Assembly (NCBI GenBank): GCA_907164885.2
Contig: OU015499.1
Location: forward strand, 162,306,150-162,370,149
Direction: 5' to 3'
Source: Dolomedes plantarius
Lineage: Eukaryota; Arthropoda; Arachnida; Araneae; Dolomedidae
Length of the DNA: 64,000 nt
A program made the translations under genes and the position numbers. A model generated the notes under the pieces. The model worked only from the letters and a program-made list of their open reading frames with translations, did no database searches and was not told the origin of the DNA. Of this stretch, positions 46,030 to 58,959 are shown piece by piece. Numbering within the stretch: the first letter of the stretch is position 1; the number at the start of each line of letters is the position of its first letter.

Positions 46030-46142
46030 AATTGTAATATAAATTTCCATTTGGTGAGTTTTGAAAATTTTGTTCATTAAGGGAGTACTTAAAAGTCAAC
46101 TAAAGGTATTTAACAACATCTGTCAAATTTAATTCACACAGT

Positions 46143-46640
46143 ACAAGAAACGTCTTTTCCTACCCCCACAGAACATCCTGACGATTGTACAGAAATTTGT
46201 CAAGGTGGGGTGTGTCCCCACTATCAGCATCGGGTCATACAGTACGCCGGATCGGTTCTAGACAATAAAAGAACGACTGTGCGTTGACGTTGAACTGTTG
46301 GTGGAACGACCACCTACCAGGCACTAGCGGGGAGCCAATCTAGGAGAATTTCGGCCGGCGGTCTGGACTTCTGAATGTTCGGCCTACAGAGGGTTAAAGG
46401 CGTGAAGCATAACGTGAAATTTAGTCTTTTAGGCGGACACTAGTTTTTAAAAATTATTATCTGCGTGCTTCAAATTTGGTAACAATAGGTCTTGAGGGAT
46501 TTAGGATCGTTATATGAACAATGGGCAAACTTTTAATAATTTCAAATAAGAAAATCATTATGATATAATTGAAATTATCATAATTAAGATGAAAAAATAT
46601 GAGCTGTTCATGCGACTTTGGGTGCTGAATTGCATCTCAT
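46143..46640. other. No gene seen
   Basis: Duplicon similarity ends at about 46140. 46150-46400 is less AT-rich (for example GTGGAACGACCACC) and may belong to another repeat. No ORF or element ends seen. Confidence 0.45.
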
Positions 46641-46643
46641 ATA

Positions 46644-48127
46644 CACTGGTTATCAAAAATTTAGGAAAAGTCACAAAAATAGCGAATACTCAAAAAGTTA
46701 CGCGTAGAATTTAATGAAACTTATACGCATTATACAACACATAGGTAGGTATAAAATAGCATAAAAAGAAATCGCCAGACAATTATGGTGTTATAGAAAC
46801 TAGCATATGTATACAATTAACAAATCGGATATGTCAGTTTGGTATAGGAAAAGTACCTTTAATATGGCGTATGATCCCTCCGAGAAGCAATACAGCGATG
46901 TGTGATGCTGTCGATTACGCGGTCTATGAGTTCGATAGGAAGTGAGAACCATTGCTTTTGCAAAGCAGTTGAAAGCGGGGCTAGGGTCCTAGGACGAGGA
47001 TTGAGAGCAGCTATACGTCGTCCTAAAGCGTCCCAAACATACTCGATAGGATTCAGGTCCGGTGATCGAGCTGGCAATTCCATGCGCTGAATTGTTTCCT
47101 GCTCAAGATAAGCATCCATGATGCGAGTCCTGTGCGGTCTCGCGTTATCGTCCTGTAGCACGAAAGCATCACCTATTCCATAAGGGCATAAGGGCGCACA
47201 TAAGCATCAAGAATGTCATCTCTATAGGTGTGAGCATCCACATTTCCACGGGGAAAGACATGGAGGTCTCTGCGTCCACCTAAAGAGATAACACCCCAAT
47301 CACAGACACTGCCTGATTCGTATGCATCTCTTTCACGGATGTATGATGGATGAAAACGAGTTCCAGGTTCTCTCCAAATCAAAATGCGCCTACTATCGCT
47401 TTGGAGGCTAAATTTGGACTCATCCGTAAAGAGAACAGCCCTCCATTGATCATGCGTCCAGTGGATATGTTGACGTGCCCACTGCAAACGTTCCCGCCTA
47501 TGGCGTGACGTGAGCGGGACGCAAATGGCTGGTCGCCTCGCAAAAAGACCACCTTCGTGAAACCTACGCATGGTTGACGTTGATGCCAACCTACCGGAGC
47601 TTTTAGCGAGGGAGGATCTCTTCAGACGGAGTTGCGGTTCTATTCCTTCGTGCGCATAATGACAAATAACGGTCATCGGCATTCGTATTAACGTATGACC
47701 ATCCTTGGCTAAACCTCCTGGATGCCGAATCCGTGGTTAGAAATTATTACCAAAGTCTATGAACCACAGACGGACTCCCATTTAGCCATCTGGCCACTTC
47801 TGTCTTTCTTTGTACTGCCTCTAGTCTCCCAATAGCTCGCCATCGCAGTTCTTCGGTCACATGAACCCTGGAGGTCATTGTTACAATTTGGCTATGCCAG
47901 ATGTCTAATCTCAGCCTCGCAGCGACAATTGTCGCCTTGCTCTGAGACATACACTTTTATGCTTCTCGCAAATGACGTATTCCGACTGCAGAGCCACTAT
48001 TTTGCGTAATGTAGTATTGTTCAACACCTTTTACTTAACAACATATTCAAATTTTAAACAGACTGCCCTAGTTTTGAACGTGTTATCCCTCTTTTTGTGA
48101 TTTTTCCTTATTTTTTGATAACTAGTG
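46644..48127 (-). mobile_element. Tc1-like element, second family, 1484 bp
   Basis: Ends CACTGGTTATCAAAAATTT and the inverse of CACTAGTTATCAAAAAATA, followed by AGGAAAA, with TA on each side (46642-46643 and 48128-48129). It encodes a broken transposase on the minus strand. This family differs from the Tc1 copy at 19424 in ends and sequence. Confidence 0.93.
46859..47950 (-). pseudogene. Tc1-like DDE transposase, two adjacent stops and two frameshifts
   Basis: Starts MSQSKATIVAARLRLD or at the later M in MTSRVHVTEELRWRAIGRLE (first helix-turn-helix). It hits two TAA stops where the parent probably had CAA CAA (near 47747). It continues after a frameshift with GGLFARRPAICVPLTSRHRR, then first catalytic Asp in LFTDESKFSLQSDSRR and WREPGTRFHPSYIRERDAYE. 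Frame is lost at 47179-47194 by a tandem 8-base duplication. Then LQDDNARPHRTRIMDAYLEQ (second Asp) and SPDLNPIEYVWDALGRR (Glu), a D-D34-E layout, to a normal C-terminus. About 345 residues originally, a usual length. Confidence 0.92.
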
Positions 48128-48129
48128 TA

Positions 48130-48550
48130 CTTAATTCCATATTCATATTTAATAACATTTAGCAAGATCCACGCCGAACGAGATGTCTGTTAGTCTTTTC
48201 ATGATTATTTCAAGAATGAAGTTTATTTACGTGGGTGAAAAAATTCGAATGGGTACGCAGTAGAAAAAATTGTTAACAGTATGCTTTGCTTTTTATAAGC
48301 TTTCGGGTGTAGCATTTGAAGCATTCTCTTTTACTTTAGTGCATTTTCTTTAATTTTGCCCGATAATCTCTCATTTTCAGCTGTCTATTATAGTTCACTT
48401 ATCAAATCGACAAACTATTGTTTCCTTGTTTATAAAACTGTATTTATTTACCTTTCGCGCGTTCATTTCACAGTTCGGGGGAATGTTTGCACGCCAATAA
48501 TTTGCCTTTCTCGATAACAAAGAAGACGGGAAGATTTGATACCATATCCT
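48130..48550. other. No gene seen
   Basis: AT-rich with no ORF or element end that I can support. Confidence 0.5.
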
Positions 48551-48705
48551 TGGGGTGATCAAGATTAAATGTTAAGAGCCCTTATGGAATGCTTACATAC
48601 TCACAAGAGACAAAAACATCAAAAGAGTGTTATATATGATACGAAGGAAATTTTAAGCTTTTTTTTCTCTTGTGTTTTATTAAATACGAGTATATCATTC
48701 TCCAT
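48550..48705. repeat. Repeat E, copy 2 (empty site of the 15156 MITE)
   Basis: GAGCCCTTATGGAATGC to ATACGAGTATATCATTCTCC parallels 15025-15343 without the 173-bp MITE and with a single TA. Confidence 0.8.
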
Positions 48706-48954
48706 TTGATAGAATATTCTTTTTAACTCGTGTATAGTTTTTAAAGCTTAACAATTTGTTTTAACCGTTTTGCCAAGTGATCCGAATCTGGCATAATTTG
48801 AACTGATGCAGTCCGTAAATGTTTATTTATCAATATTTTAAAAAATAAACTACGCTTAAATGCAAAATACAATGATTCGCAGCTACAAATTGTAAAAATG
48901 TTGCTCGACAGGCCGTTAATTGTGGGTATTTTGATTCGGTCACAAATTATTTAA

Positions 48955-49022
48955 AATCTATCCGCGAGCCTAAAGAAAGAAAGAGTTAACGAGGCTCGCG
49001 AGCTACAGTTTGGCCACCCCTG
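48955..49022 (-). mobile_element. Lone hAT-type terminus
   Basis: The segment ends GTTTGGCCACCCCTG, the inverse of CAGGGGTGGCCAAAC, a common hAT end, preceded by the pair GCGAGCC / GGCTCGC that could form a stem. No matching left end or target duplication was found. Confidence 0.55.
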
Positions 49023-49555
49023 CTATATCTCTTCGAAGAGTCAATATTCTTCTGTCGGTACTGAGACAGTATAGAAATTAGGATGATTTCAGGAGTGGTA
49101 TTAACAATAATTAATAGAATAGACTCTATAAACCTTTGAGTATTATAGATCACAATAATTCTATGAAAAGTGCGAATCGCACGGATAAATTGATACGTAG
49201 GAAATAAAAATGGCCGAGAAAACAGTTCATCATTCTAAATAGCGCTCTTTCGCAACAATCTTGATATGAAAAATATGTAAATTCAAGCATAGTGCATGTA
49301 AAATTATACTTACTGGATGTAGAAAGAATGGCTTACTGCAGAAGAAAAAACTTATAAGATTATGAAGTACAACCTACAGCAGGAAGAAAAAATTTTTACG
49401 AATGTATGTATAGTTTGTAGATCCCACGGGAAAAGAAGCGAAACTTGCTGGTTTGCAAATTTTGAACACGAGCTCTACACGAAAAGAAACTTATTTTACC
49501 AACTATCGTTCAGTTAAAAATATTAAATTGATATTTTCAACACTTGATGGTATAA
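49023..49555. other. No gene seen
   Basis: AT-rich, no ORF of note. Confidence 0.5.
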
Positions 49556-49556
49556 C

Positions 49557-49883
49557 GTGATCTCACTGAAACTCGACGGTCATACAGCACAGATTTCTGA
49601 TAAGGGGTCCACACACATGGAGAACTGCAGAGAATTCTGCGGGGAAAGCTGTTATTTATGGGGCAGGGGGCGTCAAGTGCAGCGCTCCACGGCGATCCCT
49701 CCTCAGCGCGACCTTTTCACAGATAATAATCAGCGTTTTGTACTCTCTAATCCAGTCACAAATGTTATTGAGTATAACTCTCTACCTCAAGAAATGGGTA
49801 GTTATGTTCTAAAAATTCCAAATGCTCCTAATCCAAACACTACACCTGAGATATCTTTAAGATTTTCTTGCATCCCGGTATAA
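49557..49883 (+). CDS. Hypothetical ORF, 108 residues, no ATG at its start
   Basis: An open frame from GTG at 49557, first ATG at 49617 (MENCREFCGESCYLWGRGRQ), to the TAA after FSCIPV. Composition is more protein-like than the flanks (N-rich middle, CREFCGESC at the N-terminal part). No domain that I recognise, no splice sites checked by conservation, and no second copy in the window. It could be a TE or host exon remnant. Confidence 0.25.
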   Translation: MISLKLDGHTAQISDKGSTHMENCREFCGESCYLWGRGRQVQRSTAIPPQRDLFTDNNQRFVLSNPVTNVIEYNSLPQEMGSYVLKIPNAPNPNTTPEISLRFSCIPV

Positions 49884-51100
49884 ATTCAACAATCTATTAC
49901 TGTTAACTTCCCTGAAACTGTCTCTAAATATTTTATACTCCAATGATATTTATATAATATAATTTTACCTTACAATTTATTTCGAAAAAAAAATCATTTG
50001 TTAGGCAATATCTTTTTCATTTTGTCACATTTGCTTGTAATAAAGACAATAATGGCTTTGCCAGTATCCTTACCTGAAATTAAATTTACAAAGTAGAGAA
50101 AAAATTATTTTTTCATATCCTAGGAAAGGAAAAACGGTTTATGGGAAGTAATTTATAAAAAGACCATAACCATGGTAGTATATGAACTATAGAATTTAAA
50201 TTTCATAATGTAGGGAATTTTATATGACTGTAGATTATCTTTTTTATTTTCTTATCCCGTCAAAAAAATTAACTTGTGTGAGTATTACTGTTTTGTATAC
50301 TATCTATATATGTTTTTTTAATCACTGTTTTGTTAAATATGGTATTAAACTGTTACAGAATCTCTGAGGGCATAAAAGTATGACTGAAAAATAAAATATT
50401 TCATACTCATCGTGAAAAATCATGTAAATTGACAAATGGTTTTTAATCTCATGGTTTATGAGGAGGATGGTGTGATTTTCTCTAACCAAGAAATGTTATA
50501 AGAGGTATGGCATAATCTTAAACTGATTTCCTGTAGCGCTGAACTGTATTGCAGTGTTCTGACTTAAATATTTCCAGTCTATCTTGAAATCTTTTGACTT
50601 GATACACAAGACGTAAAATGTTATTAGATTACCTTATCTTGTAAAAACAAAATGGTTTTCCAATATTCTCTGAGTCACACAAACGTTATATTTATTTCAT
50701 TATACAGTATAAAGGTAATTCAAGATAATGAATGTAATTCGAATTATTTTTAGTTTTTAATTTTAACTCTTAGCTTTTCTACATTTATAGCAAAACTATT
50801 TTATTAATATCAACAAGTTTGAAGAGTATTTAAAAGATGTTATAAGTCACTTCACATTTTTGGTCCCCGTGTACATTTTTATAGGAATAGATCATTTTTA
50901 TAGAAACAGATAATTTATTTCTAGTACGTATTACATAGTTGTTTCCTTTGTGCTTACAGATGTTGCTGAGTAGATGTATGCAAAGCAGAATTGGAAAAAT
51001 AAATGCATTTCTAATCACCCAATCTTAAAGAATGTTGTAAATCGCTAGCATTACTCTTTAGTCATAGACTTTGTTAAGGGCTTTTTAGGGCAACATCCTC
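49884..51100. other. No gene seen
   Basis: AT-rich. The minus ORF 50830-51018 looks like chance. Confidence 0.5.
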
Positions 51101-51101
51101 T

Positions 51102-51362
51102 ATGAATACAATAGAAAATAAAGACTATTTATCCATGGAAATACATAAAGGAGCATTTGTAAGAATGAGTTTTAATTTAGAAGCTTATGTAACCATTGAT
51201 TATCGATCCCGCAAAATAGAGAAGGTTTTAAAAATTAACGACAAGCGAGAAAGACATGCCGAAATTAGGATATATGAAATTGTTTGCAAAGTTTCTTTAA
51301 ATACAAATATCCAAAAAGAAATTTCTTTAGAAAAATTTAACTTAGTTAAAAACTTTACATAA
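51102..51362 (+). CDS. Small ORF conserved in both duplicons, copy B (86 residues)
   Basis: The frame starts ATG at 51102, with the part shared with A from MSFNLEAYVTIDYRSRKIEK onward, then NDKRERHAEIRIYEIVCKVS and NIQKEISLEKFNLVKNFT, stop at 51360. Compared with A there is an in-frame codon indel and several replacements. Copy A stops 24 residues earlier. Upstream 20 residues lie outside the duplicated segment, so the true start is unclear. Function unknown. Confidence 0.4.
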   Translation: MNTIENKDYLSMEIHKGAFVRMSFNLEAYVTIDYRSRKIEKVLKINDKRERHAEIRIYEIVCKVSLNTNIQKEISLEKFNLVKNFT

Positions 51363-52299
51363 ATTTAAACACGCAACCCCCCCCCCTCAAAAAAAAAACA
51401 ATGATAATATAAATTTAAAAATAAGAGCAATTAATAATATAGTAAGATTTTTTAAATAGAGAAATATGAAATAATTACCATTTGTTTTTCAAAATTTTTT
51501 TGATTGTATTGCACTTAAAATTAGCTGAAATCAAGCAGCACTCCAACTTCAAAACTTTTTTTATTCTCAAAAAAAATTACAATGTGTAAAGATCTATGAA
51601 ATGTACAAATAAAGCGGTAATACAATTGTTATCAGTTCTTTTGAAATAAACTTTTGAATTCCACTTTTGAATTGTTTGATTCACATTATGTGAGGAAACG
51701 CATAATAGCACTATTGTACAAATGATAATGTGGAGACAGTGTGGTGAAAAATATGTGTAGACACCAAACTATAATCGAAACAAATATGCCTAAACAGACC
51801 CATAAGCCACGTATTCTTTGTTATTTCCTGTAATAATTCTAGATATTTTATTAGATTCATAAACTTTTTAATTTGTTGGTAAACAAGCTTCATCAGATGT
51901 TAATCTCTGGAATTTCTCAGAGTATTAAACTTAATAATTAACGGTGATTATTATAACTTAGGACTTATATGTAAAATTAATATAAAGGAAAAAAATATTA
52001 ATAGTGCTTATCCATTTTCTACAAATCGAAGGATATAAAATCTGAGGACGTCTTTACGATCTACCAGGACGAAAGAATAACGATGGCTAAGAATCCTGGT
52101 ACCCTAATTACAATAAAGTTAAAATGCTTAGTAGTTTAATTAGTCCAGAACATAATTTATAACATCTTAGTGTATAGATATATCATTTCTTGGTACAAAC
52201 AAACTTTTATATATTGCTATTGATTTCACGTGAAAAATACGAAATGAGCGTGGTACAGTGTTAATGTATCTCATTGAATTTCTTTTCCTGTCTTTACAG

Positions 52300-53964
52300 G
52301 TGCTCGGTACAGATTGTAAGATGCGATACTAGAGTATATGGTGTCCACAAATTTAGAAGTTTAACGTATTGCTGACAGTTGGTTTCCTGATCATCGTGTA
52401 CAGAAACGTTGGCATGCCAGAAAAGGAAGAGTCCTTTCGTGTATTTCCAGTGTAAAAGAACTTCTCCGCACCCACATAGTTAAGAAAACTTTCGCCTGCA
52501 CTACATTAAGGAAAAGAATTTCTCAACAGGGTGAATTAAAAATACACCTTCGCACTCACACAGGAGAGAAAACTTTCACCGGCACTGCACGTGAGAAAAG
52601 ATTTTCTCGAAACGGTTGATTAAAAATACATCGTTGCACTGATTCAGGAGAGCCACTCCTGCGAGTAGAACCTTTCCCAAGCCGAAAGTAAATGCACTCC
52701 GTGTGGAACGTGTAGAAAAAGTTTATATGTAAAATGTTCCAGAGCACAGATTCCATGTCGCACCGAAGAAATCTTCAAATGTAATTTATGTGATAGAACA
52801 TTTTCACAGTTGGCCGCCTTAAATATGCATCATTCATACAACATTATTCAGAATCCTCTCTGTACCCTAACAGAACAACCTTTTACCTGTACTGTATGCG
52901 AGAAAAGTTTTTCTGCACAGAGTAGTTTAAAAACACATCTCCGAACCCACACAGGGGAGAAACGTTTCGCCTGCAAAACCTGTGAGAAAACATTTTCTTT
53001 ACAGTGTAGTTTAAAAGCACATCTCCGCATCCACAAGGGAGAGAAACCTTTCGCCTGTACAATATGTGGGAAAACATTTTCTCAAAAGGGTCACTTAAAA
53101 ACACATCTCCGCATTCACACAGGCGAGAAACCTTTCGCCTGCACTGTATGTGAGAAAAGATTTCTTGTGCGGAGTGCTTTAGAAACACATCTCCACACTC
53201 ACACAGGAGAGAAACCTTTCTCCTGTGCTGAATGTGGGAAAAGATTTGCTGTACAGAGTTATTTAAAAAGACACCTCCACATCCACACAGGAGAAAAAAC
53301 TTTCGCCTGTGCTGTATGCGGGAAAACATTTTCCGTGCAGAGTACTTTAAAAACTCATCTACGCGCACACACAGGAGAGAGACCTTTCGCCTGCACTGAA
53401 TGTCAGAAAAGATTTTCTGTACAGAGTAGTTTAAAAACACATCTCCGCACCCACACAGGTGAGAAACCTTTCGCCTGCTGTGTATGTGGGAAAACATTTT
53501 CTCAACAGGGTTATTTAAAAACACATCTCCGCACCCACACAGGAGAGAAACCTTTTGCCTGTTCTGTTTGTGGGAAAATGTTTTCGGTGCAGAGTCATTT
53601 AAAAACACACCTTCGCATCCACACAGGAGAGAAACCTTTCGCCTGCACTAAATGTGGGAAAATGTTTTCTCTACAAAGTCATTTAAAAACACATCTCCAC
53701 ACACACAGAGAGAAACTTTTCGCCTGCACTGAATGTGGGAAAAAATTTTCTCAATTGGGTGCATTAAAAATACACTTTAACACCCACACAGGAGAGAAAC
53801 CTTTCGCTTGCACTAAATGTCAGAAAAGATTTTCTCTACCGGAAAGTTTAAAAAGACATATCCGTACCCACACAGGAGAGAAGCCTTTTGCCTGCACTGT
53901 ATGTGAGAAAAGATTTTCTCAACAGGGTAATTTAAAAACTCATCTCCGCACACACAGAAGATAG
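52300..53964 (+). CDS. C2H2 zinc-finger protein, 13 complete fingers, truncated
   Basis: The frame from ATG 52810 encodes 384 residues with 13 C2H2 fingers, C-x2-C-x12-H-x3-H, mostly joined by HTGEKPF. The frame is open upstream to about 52669 and includes a further finger-like FKCNLCDRTFSQLAALNMHH, so 52810 is not a natural start. Upstream fingers from 52300 are broken by stops (FPV then TAA). The linker between fingers 10 and 11 is one residue short (HREKLF). The stop at 53962 arises inside a linker (THRR then TAG), and two fingers matching the last ones of copy A follow as remnants (54000-54120). Shared splice site before the exon at 52299. Domains beyond fingers are not seen. Likely a decaying paralogue of the 40440 gene; nuclear DNA binding is inferred from the family. 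Confidence 0.78.
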
Positions 53965-54380
<416 letters not shown>

Positions 54381-55202
54381 AGGTTTGGGGTTTGAGAATA
54401 CAGGAAAAACGCATCTCCCTACACATTCAGGGATTTAACCATTTGTGTACTATCATATGGAATGGGATTTTTTGGGGTAAAGAAATATTTTTGTCCCACC
54501 GTGGGGAAAATGGAATTGAAACTCAGGTTTGATGGTCTTTATATAGAAGAGATGTGACACATAATTATCTTTTGGATTGAAGTTAGTGTTTTATGACAAT
54601 ATTAATTTTTTTAAGCATATCAATGCGATATCGTCAATGACCTACGATCCCTGAGGGATACTAAACCCACCAAAGGGATTGAAGTAAAAAAAACTCATAC
54701 CTGTTTATATTGCAGGCAAGAGTGCCATGAAATGTCACTTCTGCAATACCTCTGGATTTTGTTTTTCTATGAAAGAGCATTAACATAATCTGAAACTAGT
54801 TTCAATCAATCAGCGTGATTCAATGAAAATTTTAATCTTTTCATGTTTCCATATAGTTTGTTTTCCATTCTTATCTGAAGGTAAATTTTTTTTGTTTTTG
54901 TTTTTTCGGAAGTGTTTTATTCTACTGTGATTTTGTAAAAGTACCTTGTTAAAGAAAAGCTGTATGTTTTCTGATTAGTATTTTTCTGTGTTTAATATAT
55001 CTTAAATGGCCTTAAATGAGAGTTATCTTTGTTAAATCTTAATGTGTGTGAGCAAATAAAAATCATGTCAACGACCCATGCTTTCATTTTTTCCCCATGA
55101 ATAAATGTTTTCGGTAGCATTTAAACGTAGAATTACGTTCCACCATAACGATCCTCCGGAAAGCAAAATTTCAGACTTTAAAGCCGTCCGTTCTTATGTT
55201 GT

Positions 55203-56565
55203 GAGTATGTTGTTTAGAATGATTATCGGAATGGGCACTCGGTACCCTTTCGCCGTATGAAGAATGAATACCCATCATAACATTTAAGCCCGTAAAGTGG
55301 ATAAAATTATTTTCATTGCAACCCAAAAAAAACAAAACAAAATGGTGATAAATGTCAAGAAACATAACGCAAAACTGAGTCAACAATAAAAATGGAGGCA
55401 AGAACTATTTATTAAATTATCTTATATGCAGTATACTATCAAAATTTACATTGCCTCTTAGGTCTCTCATTGTATTTCACATTTTCGATAGTTGCCAATT
55501 TAAACAAGTTCCGTATGAACCTAATTCCAAAACAAATTAGCAGTGAGTAACTTTACCCACATAAAAATATAAATATATAAATATGTACCTTAGTATCACA
55601 CAGTTACAAATAGGCTGGCTGGCGCTTAAATTACAATCTTAGAAGGAGCTCCACGAATAAAAAAATCTTAAAAAAAACTTACCACAGCGCTGCAGGTTAA
55701 ACTAAAAAAATATGAAACAGGAAAGCAAAGGCAAGATAGTAAAGCCCCTGGAATAGAAAGAGGGGATATAAAATGAGGACTGTTCCCATGTTGAAGTTGG
55801 CCATCTCTTCCATCAAATGTTTCAAGAGTTCCAACGGAGCGGAGATAGGCGTCGGGTAGGTAGAAGTCAGGGTCAACCCCCTGCGATGAGCGCCGAAAAA
55901 CAGAATAACTTTTTTTCTTCAGAATCAAAACGACGAACCGCCGTGCCTTCTCTCCTCAAAAAACCCGCGGCCCGGGAGCCCCTGGCTCGGGTTAAATAGT
56001 GCTATCTGGCGCCGTTGTTTCAAAACGCCAAACCACCTCAAACCGAAATCACTTCATATCACACTGTTGGTTCGTGTATTAATTTTTTCTTGCATCATTT
56101 TCGTTACTTCAGCACGCTTTAATTTCAAACATAATTGGCGCTACCACTTGCGCCGCTGACGCACTGTATTCATGCGCGTCGGTGAAATCAGCAAAGGCGC
56201 CGCAAAATTCCTTTTGCCTGCGAAAAACATCGCTGGCCCCGTCCGTCGCGCCCCTCGAAAACTGCAAGGCCAGGAGGTATCAGGTTACGGCACGGGAACA
56301 GATAAGGAAGCTTTTCTAAAGACAGATATTTTTACCAGGGCCAGAAAAAAAAGAGACAGAGAGAATATAATTACTTTTTACACTTTTACATTTTACTCTT
56401 TAAACCAGCCAACCATATTTCCTTTTCCCTACGCCACCAGCTTACAATAATTAATTTACATTCCTTGGCATTAACAATTATACTTGGCATTTACACAAAT
56501 TAATTAACTACACACACATCATTATGGCTAAAACCTAACACAGCAATTAGCATAACACTTACATC
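55203..56565. mobile_element. 1.36-kb insertion present only in duplicon B, candidate solo LTR
   Basis: A matches B directly up to about 55200 and again from 56566 (CGCAAGTTATAATTTTGGC). The inserted piece starts TATGTTGTTTAG and ends AACACTTACAT, giving short inverted TGT..ACA ends, with diverged GTGAG/GCAAG flanks. It has a GC-rich 3' half (GGCCCGGGAGCCCC, about 55970). ORFs (55668-55999, 56172-56450) have no domain that I recognise. A solo LTR would fit, but the flanks do not match well, and a deletion in A is possible. Confidence 0.4.
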
Positions 56566-57659
56566 GCAAGTTATAATTTTGGCGGCGCGCCAAACCTAGT
56601 CTGTGTTGCTTGGACAAGCACTAAACAGTTAAACAGACAAATGGCAAAATGCATCAAAATTTTGTCATACATATATGTTTATATATACATACGTACATAT
56701 ATATATATATAGTTAGGTATATACTTAACACATACATATATACTTACAAAACAGGTAAGCAACAATAAATAATCTTACGTTAATAACCCGCAGTTCTTTC
56801 GTTATAGAATAGACTATATGAAATTTTTTTTGTTCTTAATACTATAGTAATGACTTATGGATACCGTGTACTAAAGGTTATCAAATTTATAAAGTTGAAG
56901 CGGAAATTTGAAGGATATTGATGCTTATCAATTATAAATTTGTTTGACGCCCATTCTAAGACATTTATATTCCATGAAGTTTTGTAGCAACTGATTCTAT
57001 TCAACATATTATGCTTTTTCTTGTATATTGCCTATTCTGTGCCTTTATCTTACTAATGTTTGTAATTGTCAGGAAAAGTATCACACATCATATGATTTTG
57101 GGTCGAGCAAAAAGAAATGCCGAGTAAATTTACAGTAATTGTAATGTGAATTTCCTTTTTGGATAGTTATGAAATTCTTCATTAAATGTTTGAAATTGTA
57201 ATATAAATTTCCATTTGGTAAGTTTTGAAAATTTTGTTCATTTATGGAGTATTTAAAAGTCAACTAAATGTATGTAATTGTAGTTAACAACATCTGACAA
57301 ATTTAATTCACGCGACGTAGTCATTGTTTGTAGTTGAAACCCTTGTTTTCTCTAACGATTGGTATTCTCAGTTCTAGGAACCTGGGATATTAAAAGGGGA
57401 AATTTTAATTTGTAAATTTGTATTTAAATTACCCTCAACAAGAGTCTGATGCATCAACTTCCGGAATTCGGATAGAGCGTTGGCTAAGCCTAAAGCTTAA
57501 ATTGCCATCTGGAGTTATAATCTCGAGTTTCTCTTTAGCATTTTTAGTGAGAGGAATTTGTTAATAGCTGTGAGCTAAATCCAGAGTTGTAAATAACCAA
57601 GATCCCTTTAAGCATTCCAACAAATAATCAATTTTGCGTAAGGGAGATTCATCCTTCGG

Positions 57660-58241
57660 TATCTAACTGTTTAAAAAGACGATAATAAATTACTAATCTT
57701 TGCTCTCCGGTTTTCTTCTTAACTAACAGAGCTGGACTGGAATACGGGAAGCGAGTATTAGTGACTATCTCGTGATCCTTCCATTCTTGAAAAATTTCTT
57801 TTATTTATTTGCGTTAACTTGCATTTTATTTATACGGTCGCTAGCAAACAGGTTTACTCCCTTCGATCTGCTTTATATCCATTTTATTTAAATATGTGCA
57901 CCCTAACTCACCTAAATTCAAACCAAATCAGTCCCCATATTCATCTAATAAATTTTTGATTTCGTCTCTCGCTTTTGCGTTAATGCATCTGCGAATTCAA
58001 TCTGCTCTAGCTTTATAGGACTTGGTTCCTGTAAATTATTTGCATTAGTGTTTTCTTTTATTTGTACTTCACTGTTTTGTTGCAAAACTTTAATATCAGT
58101 GTTCAATTCAAAGTCATCCTTTACTTCGACCTTTTCGATGCATTGGTTTTCCTTCAATTTTATATTGTCATCCCCTTCATACGTGGTGGGAAGAAAGTCA
58201 GAAAGACTCGTCGGAAATCCCACGCTCGTTTTCGCCGTCAT
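57660..58241 (-). pseudogene. Ty3/gypsy-type pol fragment, copy 2 (no MITE)
   Basis: Partner of 2360-2960. The minus ORF 58241-57945 (SVGFPTSLSDFLPTTYEGDD to IKLEQIEFADALTQKRETKS) is the acidic linker before the RT. The RT start follows towards 57680, more frameshifted than copy 1 (the KK run and DYRRFN are damaged). At about 57903 it shows the uninterrupted site where copy 1 has its MITE. Confidence 0.7.
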
Positions 58242-58959
58242 TTGTGCTTCAAACGAATCAAAGTTCAGAAATCTTACTGAAAGATTGACAGAACATACTT
58301 ATGGATGATTGTGGAAGCCATTAAGTTGATGAGGTTCCCACATTCTGAGGCTTAAGGCAGCCGTGACCCTATGGGATTCCCTCAGCTTAATGTTAACCTG
58401 AGGAGAAATTGTGTCTACTATTGACAGCTGCTGATGACATGCTGACAAATGCTGATGTCACTGGTCTGCATGAAAATCGGCCCTGTTACCATTCCTGCTG
58501 TTTCTTATGTAAAAAGACCTCCTGAATCCGAAAATGACCCACCAGGGAGCCCCCCCTCCCACCTATTCTTATCACTTTTGATAATTTGGAGGTATGAAAA
58601 ACATTATTTTAGCCTTTACATTTCTTCTGAGGAGCTAAGGAGGTGAAAATTTCTAAAACATGATCATTTGTAGCAAGGAGGTAGATTTGGGTGTGGAGTT
58701 ATTTGCTCCCTTAAATTGCAAAAAAAATCATTAATAATGAACGATTTTTTCGCTTATTTTCTACATGTGATTGCTTTCAGCCCCCTCGTCTCCCGTAAAC
58801 AATTCCAAATAATAAAATTATATAGCAACAGTTTCGAAGATTCAGTGTACAACGCTGGCGATCTCAATACCTGGCGCTCACAGGCTTGCATCGGAATTTT
58901 CATACTTTGAGAATTTTAAACCTGGATTTTTCTTGTCTCTATAGTCCTGCACAGTATAG

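Larger units (their letters stand above)
38723..46140 (+). repeat. Duplicon A: zinc-finger segment (partner 51163-57330)
   Basis: The order is small ORF, C tract, AT-rich intron, conserved 3' splice site (40439), zinc-finger exon, 3' flank (GGAGGAAAGTCGTTTGGTC onward), then the TTATGGATACCGTGTAC segment shared with duplicon C. The same order occurs in B. A alone has 39197-39850, the fold-back element (43650-44420) and the RTE insertion (44941-46029). B alone has 55203-56565. Orientation is the same. Confidence 0.92.

Noticed and set aside
52883..53608. 241-residue minus-strand ORF opposite the second zinc-finger array
   Set aside because: Long only because the 84-bp finger repeat lacks stops in that frame; the content is the antisense of TGEKPF repeats.
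55668..56450. ORFs in the B-only insertion as host genes
   Set aside because: No domain, no conservation in A, and composition differing from the flanks; better explained as part of the inserted element.
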